A stretch of DNA of 64,000 nucleotides from Trebouxia sp. TZW2008 (lineage: Eukaryota > Chlorophyta > Trebouxiophyceae > Trebouxiales > Trebouxiaceae), in assembly GCA_002118135.1 (NCBI GenBank), contig BDIU01000058.1:124001-188000 (forward strand), given 5' to 3'. Below the pieces are notes generated by a model. The model saw only the letters and a list, made by a program, of their open reading frames with translations. It was not told the origin of the DNA and did no database searches. Every line of letters begins with the position of its first letter. Position 1 is the stretch's first letter. A program made the position numbers and the translations under genes. Of the stretch, positions 13,001-24,307 are shown in pieces.

Positions 13001-16000
13001 TCTACTGTCAGTGTCTTTGTTATGGTTGTCACCATTACGCGGATGGCTTGACTGGCTTGAGCTGCTGCTCAAGCACTGGTGGCTTCCGCTTGCAGTGCAT
13101 CCACCTCCAACTGCATTGTCTCGACCTGCAATTCAGTTCATCATGCTTGTCAGTAGCGATGTGACCATTGTTGAGCTCGTGGTCTTGACTTGCAATGCGT
13201 TCACCTCCAAGCGCACTGTCTCCACCTGCAAGATAATCATAAGTCTGGTCAATATGACTGCCATTGTGAGCGACATCACTACTAGTACTCATTGTTATAA
13301 GTTACTGTCATCTCTATTGTATGACTGGTCGCAGCAGCTCAAGTGGCCCCGGCTGCTGCGCGTGCATTGGCGACCTCTGCTTGCATTGCATCCACCTTCA
13401 ACTGCATTGTCTCCACCTGCCATCAGCATTCATATCGTCAATTTGAGTATGACTCTCAATGTCACTATGACCACCACTGCCATTGGTCAGGATGTTTCGA
13501 CTCGCCACAAGCGTCAACTCCGTCACTCTGAGCCATCTTCAAGTGGGTGCTGTTGCCGTTACTATCATCATCAAAAGCATTGTCACAACTGTCATCAATG
13601 CCATCCGCATCGTCAGAATGCTCACCCTCATGGACATGCTTGCTGTGCAAAGTCCAGGACCCTGCTGAATGCAGACAGGTGCATGCATCTTAAGCAACAC
13701 GGCAGAAGCTACCGACTTCACTCTGGCAGCTGCCTGTGGGTCTCAGGCGGGTCTTGGACTGCATCTTTGCCACAAGCAAGCCTGAAATGCATAAGGCTGT
13801 TCAAGCTTGATCAAGTGCACGTTACGCCATACCCTTTGATTTGCAGCAGCAGCAGCCTCCAGTGGGGCATTCTCCAAGTGCCCTTCCAGGCTTTTGGCCC
13901 TGCCCTCAGCATGCTGCAGTGCTGAGTATGCAGCTTGAAGCTCAGCCTGCACAAAAAGATTGTGAACCGCAGCAAAACTAACAAGTTTAGCAATGCAAAT
14001 AACATCAGAGGGTACATGCTTGCAGGACTTTCAATTTGACCCATACTATCAGCCGTGTGCTCCACACACGCTGTGCTGGTCATAGTGACAAGTGCACATG
14101 AACAACTGCATGACTACTCATCAGAGATCCGCTGAAACTTCTATGCTGACAGGGCTCACAGGTTGAATCACTTTACAGGCCTTTGAACTGCTCATACACT
14201 CGTCGCAACGCAAAGTTGCTTCAGCACCCCAAAACTGCTCCATGAGTCTGCAGGGTGGCATGTTGCAATGCCCTAGCACAGATCTGTGTGGCAATTGCCT
14301 GTGTGACGTGGCATGGAATGGGCTGTAACTGCATTGGCGTGCTCTGCTGACTATTCTAGCTGCTATCAAACTTGATCTGACAGTCACGCTCTTAGTTACA
14401 GACAATGTTTTTCTTATACATGGATAGATACCCGCTGCATGCCAAAGGCGACACAATATACTCATGATCAGAAAGCCACAAAAGTCTGTTTTCTGCCAGG
14501 GCACAAAGCTATTAAGAGTTCAGAAATTACCGTTGTTTCTTGCTTTTGCGCTTCCAGTGAGGCCTTGTCAACACGTATCTGATCCAGCTCATCAAGAAAA
14601 TCAGCAGCAGCATCTCCATGGGCAGCTGCATCGCCCCTTGCCTCTTCTGCTTCCTGATGACTAATCTGCAACGCCTCATGCAGCTCCTTCACTTTCTCTT
14701 CTGATGCTTGGAATGCTTCATTTGCTGCCTTCAGCTCTTCTTGGCTTGCATTCAATGTCTGAGCCAGGCTCCATACCTCTTCTTGCCTCGCTGTTGCTGA
14801 GTCACTGAGCTGTGAGAGCTGTGCTCTAAGGTCGTCAGCTTTGCCTGTCTGACTCAGGATCTGACTCTGAGCATCATGAGCTGAGGCTTGAGCCATCTGC
14901 AAAGCTTGAGCTACCTCACTGAGTTGTACTTGCAGCTCAGAGACTCTTTCCGTGTGTGCATCTGAAGCTGCTTGAGCTGTTTGGGTACTGGCTTGTAATT
15001 CAGCCTTGACTTGGCAAATATGCAAGTCATGTTCAGCTTTAGCTTTGTCACTTGCTTGCTCAGCTGCTGCTAGAGCTTGCCTCAGCTCTGAAACCAGGTC
15101 TTCAGAGTCAGCAAGCTCAGCTCGGCGGCTGCCGAGTTCGCTCTGCGACTGAGTCAGCACATCCTGCAGCTCAGCAGAAGCTCTGGCTAAATCATCCATT
15201 GCATTCTGAGCCTCTTCATGCTCCTCTGTGAGGTTAGCATTGAGCTCAGTTGCTTGATCCAGCTGAGCCTGGACCACACTGACATGATCTTGCGTTGTGC
15301 TGAGCTGATCCTGTATCTCAGCATGCGCCTGCTGCTCAGAGTTCAACTCAGCCTGACTTTGACTCAGCTGCTGTTTTGTCTCCTCAAGTTGGCCCTGAGT
15401 GTCTGTAAGAGCAGCTGCTGATGTTTGTAAACGCCTCTCGACATCAATGTACGCTTTCTGGAAGTCTGAGGCTGTCTCATTGGCATCATCTACAGCAGCT
15501 TCCAGCCTGCTTCTGGTCTCAGACTCAGCGTTCAGCTCCTGCTGAGTAACGAGCTGGCTCGCCTGAGCTGCTTCCAGCGCACGCTCAACTGCCTTGCTGG
15601 CTTCTGCTGCAGCTGTTGAGGCAGCTTCAGCGGTTACTAAAGCAGCCTGTGACTGTGTAAGCTGACTCTGAAGCTGACTGACCTCCTTTGACAGCTCAGC
15701 ACCAGACTGCTGACTCACGTTCAGCTCCAGACTCAGCTGTTGCGTCACAGAATCCAGCTCACTACGCTGTTGGTAAGCCTCATTCAGTGAGGTCTGTGCT
15801 TCTGCCAGAGATGCTTGCAGCTCTGTCTGAGATTGTGACAGGTGCTCAATCTGTTGCTGTGACTGCGCAGCGCTCTGTTGATCCTGAGCAGCGAGTTGCG
15901 TCAGCTGTGACATGCCTTGAGAGGCGTCTGAGAGCTGCTGTTGCATGGCATCAAGAGCCTTGGCCTTTGCAGCTGCAGAACACTCTATAGCTGACACACT

Positions 16001-19000
16001 AGCTGTCGCCTCTGCATTCAGCATAAAAAAAAAGCATTGCATATATGGTGCCTTGGAGTTGAGTCTGCAAAACCAAAGCAGGCTGATCTGTTTTGGTATG
16101 GCAGAGTCCTACAAACCCATTTAGCAGGCATGTTGGGAGCAGAAATAAATTGGCTTTGACAGCGCCGGCGTGCAACAATGTGTTGAACGCTTTGACTGCT
16201 TTGGTGCATCCGCATTTCATGGCAGAGTCAGCAGACATCAGGAACAAGGAATGGGCTTGTAAGTGTGCACAGCACATGCAGTTCTGCTTTGCCAGATCCT
16301 CCTCAAGCTGCCAGTACAACAGTTTTCATTGTCATTCCTCACCTGCCATGGCAGCTTCATACTGAGTCACCTCATGCTGAGCCGCAGCACATGCTTCTTT
16401 AGCAGTTGCTGTCTGCCGCTGCTGCTCCTCAAGTCGTGCTTGCACCTCAGCAGCAGAGACTTTCAGGCTGTCAATGTGAGCCAGCTTGGCAGTTTGGTCT
16501 GCTTGCAAGCCTGCTGCCATGCCCTGCTGTGTGGTCACCTGCACTATGCATTCACTTTGAAAGCAGTGTTCACTTGAGCAGATACACATGAACAGCAGCT
16601 TTCTGCTTTTGTTTTTTTTGGCTTTCAGGCTATCATTGTGAGCCAACTTGGCTGTTTGGTCTGCTTGCAAGCCTGCTGCCATGCCCTGTTGTGGGGGCAC
16701 CTGCAGCATGCATTTGCTCAAAAGCTTTGACATAGGTAGCAGCGCATGCTTCTTCAGTGGCTGTTCACTGATGCTGCTGCTGCTCAAGTTGTGCTTGCAC
16801 GTCAGCAGTGTCAGCTTTCAGGCTGTCAATGTGAGTCAGCTTGGCTGTTGGGTCTGCTTGCAAGCCGGCTGCCATCCTCTGCTGAGTTGTCACCTGCAAC
16901 ATGGATTCAGGATGGAATCATGCATATTCTCTCAAGTACTGGCATATGGCATCAAATACCTGCTGTTGTGACTCTCAGACTACAGGACATTCCATACGCC
17001 CATACAGGGTGGCTGCTGTCATTGGCCAAATTTGGACTTGGCATGCATCAGCGGCAGACCATGAAAAGAAAAAGAAAAGTCTACGCCATTAGGCGTCATA
17101 GCGGGAGCCTCTGTCTAAAGAGGCAGCCCGGGAGACCATGATCAATCACAAGTCAGCAGGCATGTCTGTGCGTGCCCTGCTGCAAATCAAGCCAGAGAAT
17201 GCTCACCTGAACCTTGAGCTCTGCTACAGTCTCAATGAGGCTTGCATTGGCTCCCTCAAGCTGCTGCACATCCTCTTGCAGCACCTGCACAAATACCAGC
17301 AGTTGATTTTCCATGCTAAGCAAGATACTGCACACAGCTGTTGAGGGTGATCAAGCCGTCATGCTGATGGGGCAGCATGGCTTCATCCAATCATGCAAAC
17401 ACTTGACTTGCATCTTTGCTGACAGAAGTGCGCTATCATGCACAACAAGAGGGCTGTGCCTCTTCACGGCCAATGTGGCGAAGCACAAGCAGCAGTTGGG
17501 GATACTGTTTTCAGACAACAACGGTGTCATGTTGAGCAGAGCACTGCATTGCGCTGCCATGCTTATCAGCATCATCTACAACCTGATTAGTAGGTGGCAT
17601 CACTGCATTAGGTGCATGGAGCAATGCACGCTTGATACTATCTTCCTTCACCTCTTTGGCCTCCTTTAAAGTCTGGCAGTCTGCCTGGGACTCTGCTAGC
17701 TGCTGACGCAACTCCTCTGACTCTGCTTGAGATGCGCTTGACTCCCCCCTCATCTTTTCAAATTCCACTTGAGACTGTTTCAAGTCCCCAGCCAGCTGTT
17801 GACACTGTTGAGTTGACCTGTTCAACTCCTCACTCAGCTGCTTGTTTGAGCTCTGAGCATCTGAGTGTAGCTGCCAAGCAGTTGCAACCTCAGTCTGCAA
17901 TGATGATATGCTGCTTTCTGTGTCTGATTGCAGGCTTGCAAGCTTAGAGCTCAGCTCAGCTTCTGCAGACTCAGACTCATCCAGTTTGTCGCTCATGAGC
18001 TCCGCATGGCTGTGAAGCTTGGTCAGCTTTGAGCTGAGCTCGGCGTTTGCAGCTTGTGAGCCAGCATGCAGTTGAGTGACCAGGTCAGAGCTCCTCTGCA
18101 GCTCAGTCAGCTTTGAGCTGAGCTCAGCATTGGCAGCTTCTGAGTCAGCAAGAGCCTTAGTAAGCACCTCAGCCTTGGACTGCAACTGGGCATGCTCTGA
18201 GTCCAGTGCTGCTTTATATTCCTGCAGCTGAGTGTGAGCCAGCTCAAGATTGCCAAAATCTGCTCTGAGTTGAGTGTGGTCCTGAGCCAGATCTCCCAAC
18301 TCATTAACCTCAGCTGTTGCCTCACTCAGCTGGTTGAGTACTGAGACGTGAACCTCAGTCAACTCTTGAAGTTCTGTCTGCAGTGTGGCTTGACGTGCAA
18401 CTGCTGCTGCTGCTTCTGCCTGGTGCTGCTGCTGCAGCTCAGCATGGCTGTCACTGAGCTGCGAGTGCTGAGCCTGTAAGGTGGTGAGTTCAGTCTGTAG
18501 GGTGTCCTGCACAACACCAGTATAAGTGATCAAGCACAGACGCTGCACTGCTGTTGTCTTTCATTCCTTTCATGCAAAACAAGTGCTGAACAGGCGCTGC
18601 AGGCGCAGCTGGGTACGGACTGGAGCAATCAAGTGTGTCCAGCCAGCTTGGTCCGGTGCTGACCTAAATCAATTATGTTGAGCTGTTGTCTTTGCTCAGG
18701 CATTGCCTCACTGTTGTCTTTGCATAGCATCTTTGGCTAATGGACCATCAGTCAAATCATACATGGCAGAGCGTGCAGCTTGGCCTCACAGCAGTCTTGC
18801 TGGCTGGAAAATCAAGGCACGCTGTCCAATAAGAAGGTATGTCAGACAGTAGGCTCTCACCTTGGCAATAGTAGCAGCAACTAGCTGTTCCTCAGTGCTG
18901 CTGACAGTGCTGTCAGTGACTGCTTTTGCTTCCTGCAGCCGCTCATGCTGGTTTGTGAGATCTCTGTGCTCAGAGACCAGGGAAATATGTTGAGCCATCA

Positions 19001-22000
19001 GTGCGGAGTGAGAACCCTGCAAATGACATGAAAACTTGCCCCCTTGTTACAATGGCGCTATCGTGTCTGCTCAGCTGATTTGCTGTTCATTCCATCATGC
19101 TGGTTGGTCAGGTCTCGGGGAAATGTGCAGGGTTATCAGTGCATATCAGACCCCTGCACGCCCCACTTTCTGCATGAGCAGTGACAGCTATGTGCTACAG
19201 GTGCAATCAGTGGCGGTCTTTGCATCTTTTCAAACGCGGGTGCTGGTTGGTCAACTCTCTGTACTCAGTGTTTAGGACAAAATGTTGGGCCAACAGTGCA
19301 GAATGACACCCTTGCACACAACAGCATGACCCCAAGTCTCTGCTTGGGCACTTGTAACACTTCCGTGCTCGCTTGCATGCTCTTCTGAGGTGGCACTCAG
19401 CACAGCATGCTGATTGATGACGTCTCTGTGCGTTGAGAGCAGGACATGTCTTGGGTCATCGGTGCAGAGCGGATCTCACACTCAAACAGCAAGGCTATCA
19501 GCACTAATGACACATCATTGAAGTAGTTGATGGTGATATCCATGACCCTGCTACAAACCTACAGAAGCACTGGATGAGTTTTGCACATACCTGCAGCTTG
19601 TCCAGCTTCTGAACACGCTCTGACAGCTGTCTGCCCAAGCTGGCTGCTTGTCCCCTTGCACTCTCCAGCTCAGATGCTGAGTCAGCTTCCCGAGCTGCAG
19701 ATTTGGCCCTCTCAGCTTGCAAGTCGGCCTGTTGCTGTTGAGTCTGCTCAACAGCTGAGTCTAGCTCGACTTGAGTGTTGCCTAGGCTCTGGGTCAGCTG
19801 CTGAGTCTGCTCAACAGCTGAGGCCAGCTCGGCTTGAGTGTCGCTCAGGCTCTGAGTCAGCTGCTGACACTCAGCGACTGACTGGATGAGGTCTGAGCTG
19901 TTTGTGTCGGCTTCAGCTGTCTTACAGTCAAGCTGTTGCTGCAGAGTGGCCTTCTCTGCCTGCAGAAACATTGGAGTGGGCTCAAAAAGCTGTACAGTAA
20001 TTCGAAGCCAGAGAAGCAGGCAGGCAGACAGACAGACAGGCGGACGGATAGACAGACATACAGACAGACACAGAAAGACAGACAAACAGACAGCTGATGG
20101 TGATGCATGACTTTGGCCTGGGGTCAAATACACCAGTCAACAGTTGTGAAAGCAAAGAAGCGCGGCTGTATTTGTTTGCCTCATGGCTGTTTGGCCGTGC
20201 GTATGATTCCACAGTTCAGATGCGTGCAGACAAGCAAAGGTATCCATTGCAACAGTGTATATGAACTGCAGACAGCGGCAGGGAATGCACCTTTAACATG
20301 TAAATGGATGCCGCAAGCTCCTGCTGACTGTGGCTTGCTTCCTCAGCAGTCTTCTGCATGCTGCTGCTCTGCTGGCCATCATGTACTTCATGAGGCGAAG
20401 CATTGCATCTCTTACTTTGTGATGCAGACGTGCACAGTGCACAATGACTAAACTCAAAGGAACAAGGGAGCACCTTCAATGTGTCAATGATTGCCGCAAG
20501 TTCCTGCTGACTGTACCTTATTTCCTCAGCAGTCTTCTTCATGCTGCTGCTCTGCTCATCATCATTTACTTCATGAGGCTAAGCGTCATGTCTGTGACTT
20601 TGCGATGCAAGTGTGCACAGTGCACCAGATTTACACTTGAGGGAGGGGAGCATAAGATGCCCTGAGCATATCATAGGTTGCTGCTCCTGCTGACTCTGAC
20701 TTACTTTCTCAGCAGTCTTTTTCGTGCTGCTGCTCTGCTGGTCATCATATACTTCATGAGGGTAAGCAATACATCTGTGACTTTGCGAGGCAGAAGTTCA
20801 CCTGGCACAAGATGTGCACTCAAGGGAGGGAAGGGTGACGCACCCTGAGCATATCAATGGTTGCTGTCAGCTCCTGCTGACTGTGGCTTGCTTCCTCAGC
20901 AGCCCTCTTCATGCTGCTGCTTTGCTGGTTGGTAAGCTCTTGCAAAGAAGCAATCTCTGCAGCTTGTGTGTCCAACTTGGCCTGTTGCGCTATGGACTGC
21001 TGCTGCCGTTCAGCGAGCTGCTGTTGGGCATCTGCAAAAGAAGCCTGCACAGGTACCACTACATTTGGTGCAGTCTTCACAGAATACACAGTTCTCGCAA
21101 GGCAGAGATCTCAGCAGTTGTGCACTCAATTCAGCCTGTTGCACTGCTGCCTGCTGCTGTTGTGAATCTAATTGCCTCTTGGCATCTGCCAACGAGGCCT
21201 GCAGACGTCACACTACATTGAGTATACTTGTTGCAGAACTTGTTCAGGGCTCAGAAGCTGCTGGCAATGCTGACTGGGAAAGCTCAGCAGCTTGTGTGTC
21301 TGCTGCATCTTGTTGCAGTGTTGACTGCTGCTGTTGCCCAGTCAATTGCTGCACTATATCTGTCAATGATGCCCAGAGCATTGTCAAATTCGACTCAGTG
21401 AAAATTTTGCAGAAAGCCTCAAAATATGGGGCAATAGATCAGCATTGCAACTGAAAATCAAATCTCATGGCGCATCAAACCACTTTCCCATAGCAGACTG
21501 CTGAAGGGCAGAGTAAGACCATTTGTGCAGCCTCAATAGTTTGGCACATGATCAGCAAGATCAAGATGTTCAGGTTTTGCTGTAAGACAAGGTCGGAGGG
21601 ACACCTACTTGAAAAGTAGCAACTTGAGCATTTGCTGCTAGCAAGGCCTGCTCCAGCTCAGCAACTCTTGCTTGCAAGGTAGCAACCTGTGCTTCAAGCT
21701 CAGCAATACGCTGCTGTGCGGCAGTCAGAGCTGCTTGCAGTTGCCCTGCAGTCATCGGCTGTGACTCTTGATACGACGTGCTGGTGCAGATACATGATGT
21801 AGGTGCGAAAACAAACATCTCAAGCAGATGCAGCACATGTACACAACCTGATTGAAAGTCAAAAAGATCAAAGCCAGGTGTGCAGGCACATACATATGTC
21901 ACGCAATGTTTGTGTCATTGCATATTACGGTATTTGTACTGCATTACACTGCATAGTATTTGGCACAACACACATATGCAAGGTGTGATCCATTGTTGTC

Positions 22001-24307
22001 CTGTGCTTCTGACCTATTCTGTCTTCAGCATTGGCAAGTGCCTCGTCTTTGCTTGCCAGATCCTCAAACGCCAGACTCTGCTCCTCTTGCAAGCTCCGTA
22101 TCTGCTCCAATGCGTTTTTGATGCTACACTCCCCATCAGAGAGATTGTCCACTAGATTGGGAGACAGCTGCTGGACAAGGCTTGACCAGTCTTTGTGTGT
22201 GCTGACAACATCAGCTTGAGCCTGCAGCATGGATGAAACATCATGACCTATAACAGAATGCAACAAGTGCTGCTGTTAGGCAGTCAACAGTAAAATGGCG
22301 GCTGACAATTTGTGGCATGCCAGTGATCCCAACAGGATGCCGTAACCTCTGTCAGACAGTGTATCCACTGGTTCGGGAGACATCTGCTGCACCAGCCGTA
22401 ACCAGTCTCGCTCTGTGCTGACAACATTTGCTCGAGCCTGCAGTGCATATAGCAGCAGAAAAACCGACAGAGTGTCCACTGGTTTGGTAGACAGCTGCTG
22501 CACCAGTGTTGCTCTGTGCTGACAACATCTGATCGAGCCTCCAGCATAGGTGTAATGAGCAAGACAGGCGGATTGTGCACTGTTGAGGTAGACAGCTGCT
22601 GCACTGGCTGTGACCAGTCTTACTTTGTGCTGAACACATTGGCTTGGGCCTGTAGCCTAGGTGTCATGGAAACACACACAAGTTTACTCGAAACCTCAGC
22701 TCTGGGAGACCATGGCATCAGCTTGAGCCTGAGACATTGGTGCAGTGCCCAGGAAGAGGAAAAGAAAAGAAAGAACTGCAGTTGCCAGTAGCAAAAGTGA
22801 TGTTGAAACAAAGGGAATAGACTTGGTGTCTGGGACTGGTTACCTTGTTCAACAAGGCCTCTTGCTCTTGCAACTGCTGCACAGTGCCCTGATGAAGCTT
22901 GCTGAGATCTGCAACCTTGCCCTCTGCCGCTGTAAGCTGCTCTGAAACCAGAGTCAGCTGCTGCTGCTTGTCAGCTGCTGACTGCTGTGAGCTTGTCAGA
23001 TCAGCCTGCAGGCAAGGCATGCAGTCAAAAGTAGCTAGGAACATAGGTGAAGCGTAAAAGCCATCTTCATGCTTTGAAACTGTCATGCAGGTACTGTACA
23101 GGCATTGTGCACAGCACTCTGATACACAATGGCAATGCATGCATGTAAGTATGCTGCAAGCTTTACTTTACTTTGTTTGGATCGTTTTGCAGATGCACAG
23201 CTGCAAGGGCACTGAACCAATACTGCGCCAACATGTGACAGCATTGTTGCAGATAATTGCTTGGCCTCTTGGGCTGATCTTGAGCTAAACTTATTGATTC
23301 TCAATGATGAGCAACAACCTGAAGGTTTTGGTGCTTCTGCTGTAATTGCTGAATGACATCCTGCTGCTGCTCCAGCTGCTCTTGCTGCTCCTGGCTGTCC
23401 TTATGCAACTGTGTCCGCAGATCCTACAAGCACTCAACGTGCCATGTGAGGGTGCGTAGCATTTGCTGCAGGAAACTTGTGTCATCGATCTCTAATGAGA
23501 GTGTGATGCGATGCTCATGGCTGTCTTTGTGTAACTGTGTGCACAGATGCTACAAGCACTTACTACGGATGGTATGCTTAGCATGCATTGTGCTATGTTC
23601 AGGTGCCCAATGGGTGCAGAGCATTGTTGGTGCACTGACATGCGCGGTGAACATGCATTGCGGTGTTGATTTTGGCTGCTCAGATGTGGATTTGCTTTGT
23701 GTGAAGGCTCAACATGCAAGACAAGCACTGTCAGTATGCATTGCAAATGCTCAGGAACACGTGTTCAATTCTACCTTTATCTTGGCCTTGGCCTTTTCCA
23801 ATTCCAACTCCAAATCACGGATTCTCTGTGTAGCCCAGGAGAACTTGCGCCCTTCAACTGTTTGCGGCTTTTTGCGCTCCCTGGGTGGGGAGATGTCAGG
23901 AGCAGAGCCTGCACGCAAACATGATTGACACCTGCTGCTTCTCCTGGGGCCTTACACAAAGTTCAGTTCACCATGCATTTGTGCTGCAGCTGCAGCAGCT
24001 GTAAGGTATCTGACCTTCTCTTTCCAGCTCATGAAACCTGTCTCCCGTCAAGAATCCCGACTTCGGATCGGCTTTGAAGCCCCTGGCTCTTGCTGGGTCA
24101 TAATCGCCCGGCCCTGAACATATGAGAGGCAAAACTGCGTGTTGTGATCAGTGCTGGATCAGCGCTCAAGAGAACCCTACCGCGTGGTTCGCACAACAAC
24201 ACTAGCGTGTGCGTTCCTTCACAAAGTGGCGCACAGGACGTGCAGGACGCACCTGGGGTGTATTCTTTGTTAGGTCGAAAGCGATCTCCGCCAACCCCGA
24301 ACGACAT
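7091..24307 (-). CDS. Giant coiled-coil protein, HMMR (RHAMM)-like
   Basis: Exons: 24307-24253, 24113-24015, 23908-23775, 23423-23319, 23005-22844, 22221-22014, 21766-21609, 21044-20844, 19959-19591, 19016-18861, 18506-17583, 17284-17207, 16538-16343, 16011-14531, 13946-13833, 12649-12488, 11270-11125, 10875-10659, 9985-9775, 8466-8312, 7282-7091. All phases join; 5523 nt, about 1840 aa. The N-terminus starts MSFGVGGDRFRPNKEYTPGP and continues PGDYD, then GRKFSWATQRIRDLELELEK, as in HMMR family starts. Residues about 100-1535 are almost unbroken heptad coiled coil rich in Gln, Ala and Ser, with repeats such as NAELSSKLT. Residues about 1535-1583 hold GMGHNNPRQKIQYHLRLKQE, matching the HMMR/KIF15 C-terminal GHQN motif. 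The tail is Ser/Pro/Gln-rich and low complexity. Likely a microtubule, spindle-pole or basal-body protein (inference). Exon 7's acceptor and exons inside repeat arrays are less certain. Confidence 0.85.
7375..7432 (-). repeat. Decayed 5' copy of the terminal exon
   Basis: On the minus strand this block resembles the acceptor and first 15 codons of the terminal exon (GCCAATGGCA, then CCCCCCAGCAGCACCCCC). It lies upstream of the exon in the last intron. Confidence 0.75.
7622..7850. repeat. Dispersed repeat copy 1 with trinucleotide tail
   Basis: Bases 7622-7720 (ccgtccttgttgtgacgccc to ctggaatgtgtaac) match 44740-44830 over about 90 bases. Both copies run straight into CAT/ATT/GTT trinucleotide arrays (here 7718-7850). 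A shared body ending in a simple trinucleotide tail suggests the 3' end of a SINE or non-LTR retroelement. The 5' limit is unknown. Confidence 0.6.
8030..8200 (-). repeat. 3'-half copies of HMMR-like exon 20
   Basis: Two blocks, 8146-8200 and 8034-8095, resemble the last third of exon 20 with its donor (plus-strand ccttgacaagggtggagatg, then gcacacatgc). They lie downstream of the exon in transcript order. Confidence 0.8.
8540..9520 (-). repeat. Six 5'-half copies of HMMR-like exon 20
   Basis: Blocks near 8540-8620, 8645-8760, 8890-8990, 9060-9210, 9280-9365 and 9400-9520 resemble the acceptor and first half of exon 20. On the minus strand each can be read as variants of PAPDAARFAGGS. Several contain stops or shifts, and none includes the exon's 3' part. 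Confidence 0.85.
10070..10580 (-). repeat. 3'-half copies of HMMR-like exon 18
   Basis: Blocks at about 10075-10145, 10195-10225, 10305-10430 and 10500-10580 repeat the segment read on the minus strand as MLAGRGKQALQEGQAWQSK plus donor. The intact exon ends at 10659. Copies lie only on the downstream (donor) side. Confidence 0.8.
10880..11110 (-). repeat. 3'-half copies of HMMR-like exon 17
   Basis: On the minus strand the stretch contains at least two degraded versions of the exon 17 end (gcatgttgctcctgcgtgag, then tttcaccttgagcaatg), near 10900-10975 and 11040-11075, in the intron after the exon. Confidence 0.6.
11335..12240 (-). repeat. Six 3'-half copies of HMMR-like exon 16
   Basis: Blocks near 12139-12240, 11998-12062, 11820-11905, 11670-11740, 11505-11590 and 11335-11410 encode variants of ERLGQDNALLAARLAQMDID followed by a donor-like site. 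These match the second half of exon 16 (12649-12488). All lie in the intron after that exon. Stops and lost donors mark most as pseudo-exons. Confidence 0.88.
12690..13420 (-). repeat. Five 5'-half copies of HMMR-like exon 16
   Basis: Copies whose acceptor sides lie near 12791, 12982, 13125, 13225 and 13418 encode variants of VETMQLEVDAMQAEAAS, the first half of exon 16. Several have a TGA. They lie only upstream of the exon in transcript order and stop at about the middle of the exon, where the downstream series begins. Confidence 0.88.
16620..16900 (-). repeat. Two 5'-half copies of HMMR-like exon 13
   Basis: Blocks at 16892-16770 and 16701-16620 repeat VTTQQGMAAGLQADQTAKL with changes. 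The first runs into TGA and the second into unrelated sequence. The intact exon is 16538-16343. Confidence 0.85.
19060..19490 (-). repeat. Three 5'-half copies of HMMR-like exon 10
   Basis: Blocks near 19085-19150, 19245-19315 and 19405-19480 match the first half of exon 10 (plus-strand tgctggttNgtNaNgtctct, then tgttgagccatcagtgc) and are degraded. They lie in the intron before the exon. Confidence 0.75.
20000..20095. repeat. Degenerate (GACA)n microsatellite
   Basis: This is an array of gaca, gacg and gata tetranucleotides inside an intron of the HMMR-like gene. The Cys/Leu/Ser-rich peptide read through it is an artefact of the repeat. Confidence 0.9.
20285..20750 (-). repeat. Three 3'-half copies of HMMR-like exon 8
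   Basis: Blocks near 20300-20410, 20440-20545 and 20650-20750 encode variants of MKRAAEEASHSQQELTATID, the second half of exon 8 (21044-20844), in the intron after that exon. Confidence 0.83.
21060..21375 (-). repeat. Two 5'-half copies of HMMR-like exon 8
   Basis: Blocks at about 21200-21105 and 21375-21240 read ASLADAKRQLDSQQQQ and ASLTDIVQQLTGQQQQ, versions of the exon 8 start ASFADAQQQLAERQQQ. They end in stops or unrelated sequence and lie before the exon. Confidence 0.83.
22340..22740 (-). repeat. Four 5'-half copies of HMMR-like exon 6
   Basis: Blocks near 22342-22442, 22450-22545, 22590-22660 and 22655-22740 carry versions of the exon 6 start QADVVSTHKDWSSLVQQLSP with its acceptor side. 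The two most distant keep only a few codons. The intact exon is 22221-22014. Confidence 0.85.
23513..23570 (-). repeat. Partial copy of HMMR-like exon 4 5' end
   Basis: Plus-strand ggctgtctttgtgtaactgt and the following gcacagatgctacaagcactta match the acceptor region and first codons of exon 4 at 23392-23440. Confidence 0.75.

Noticed and set aside
19504..20133. Cys/Leu/Ser-rich extension before HMMR-like exon 9
   Set aside because: It is read through the (GACA)n array; a good acceptor at 19960 excludes it.
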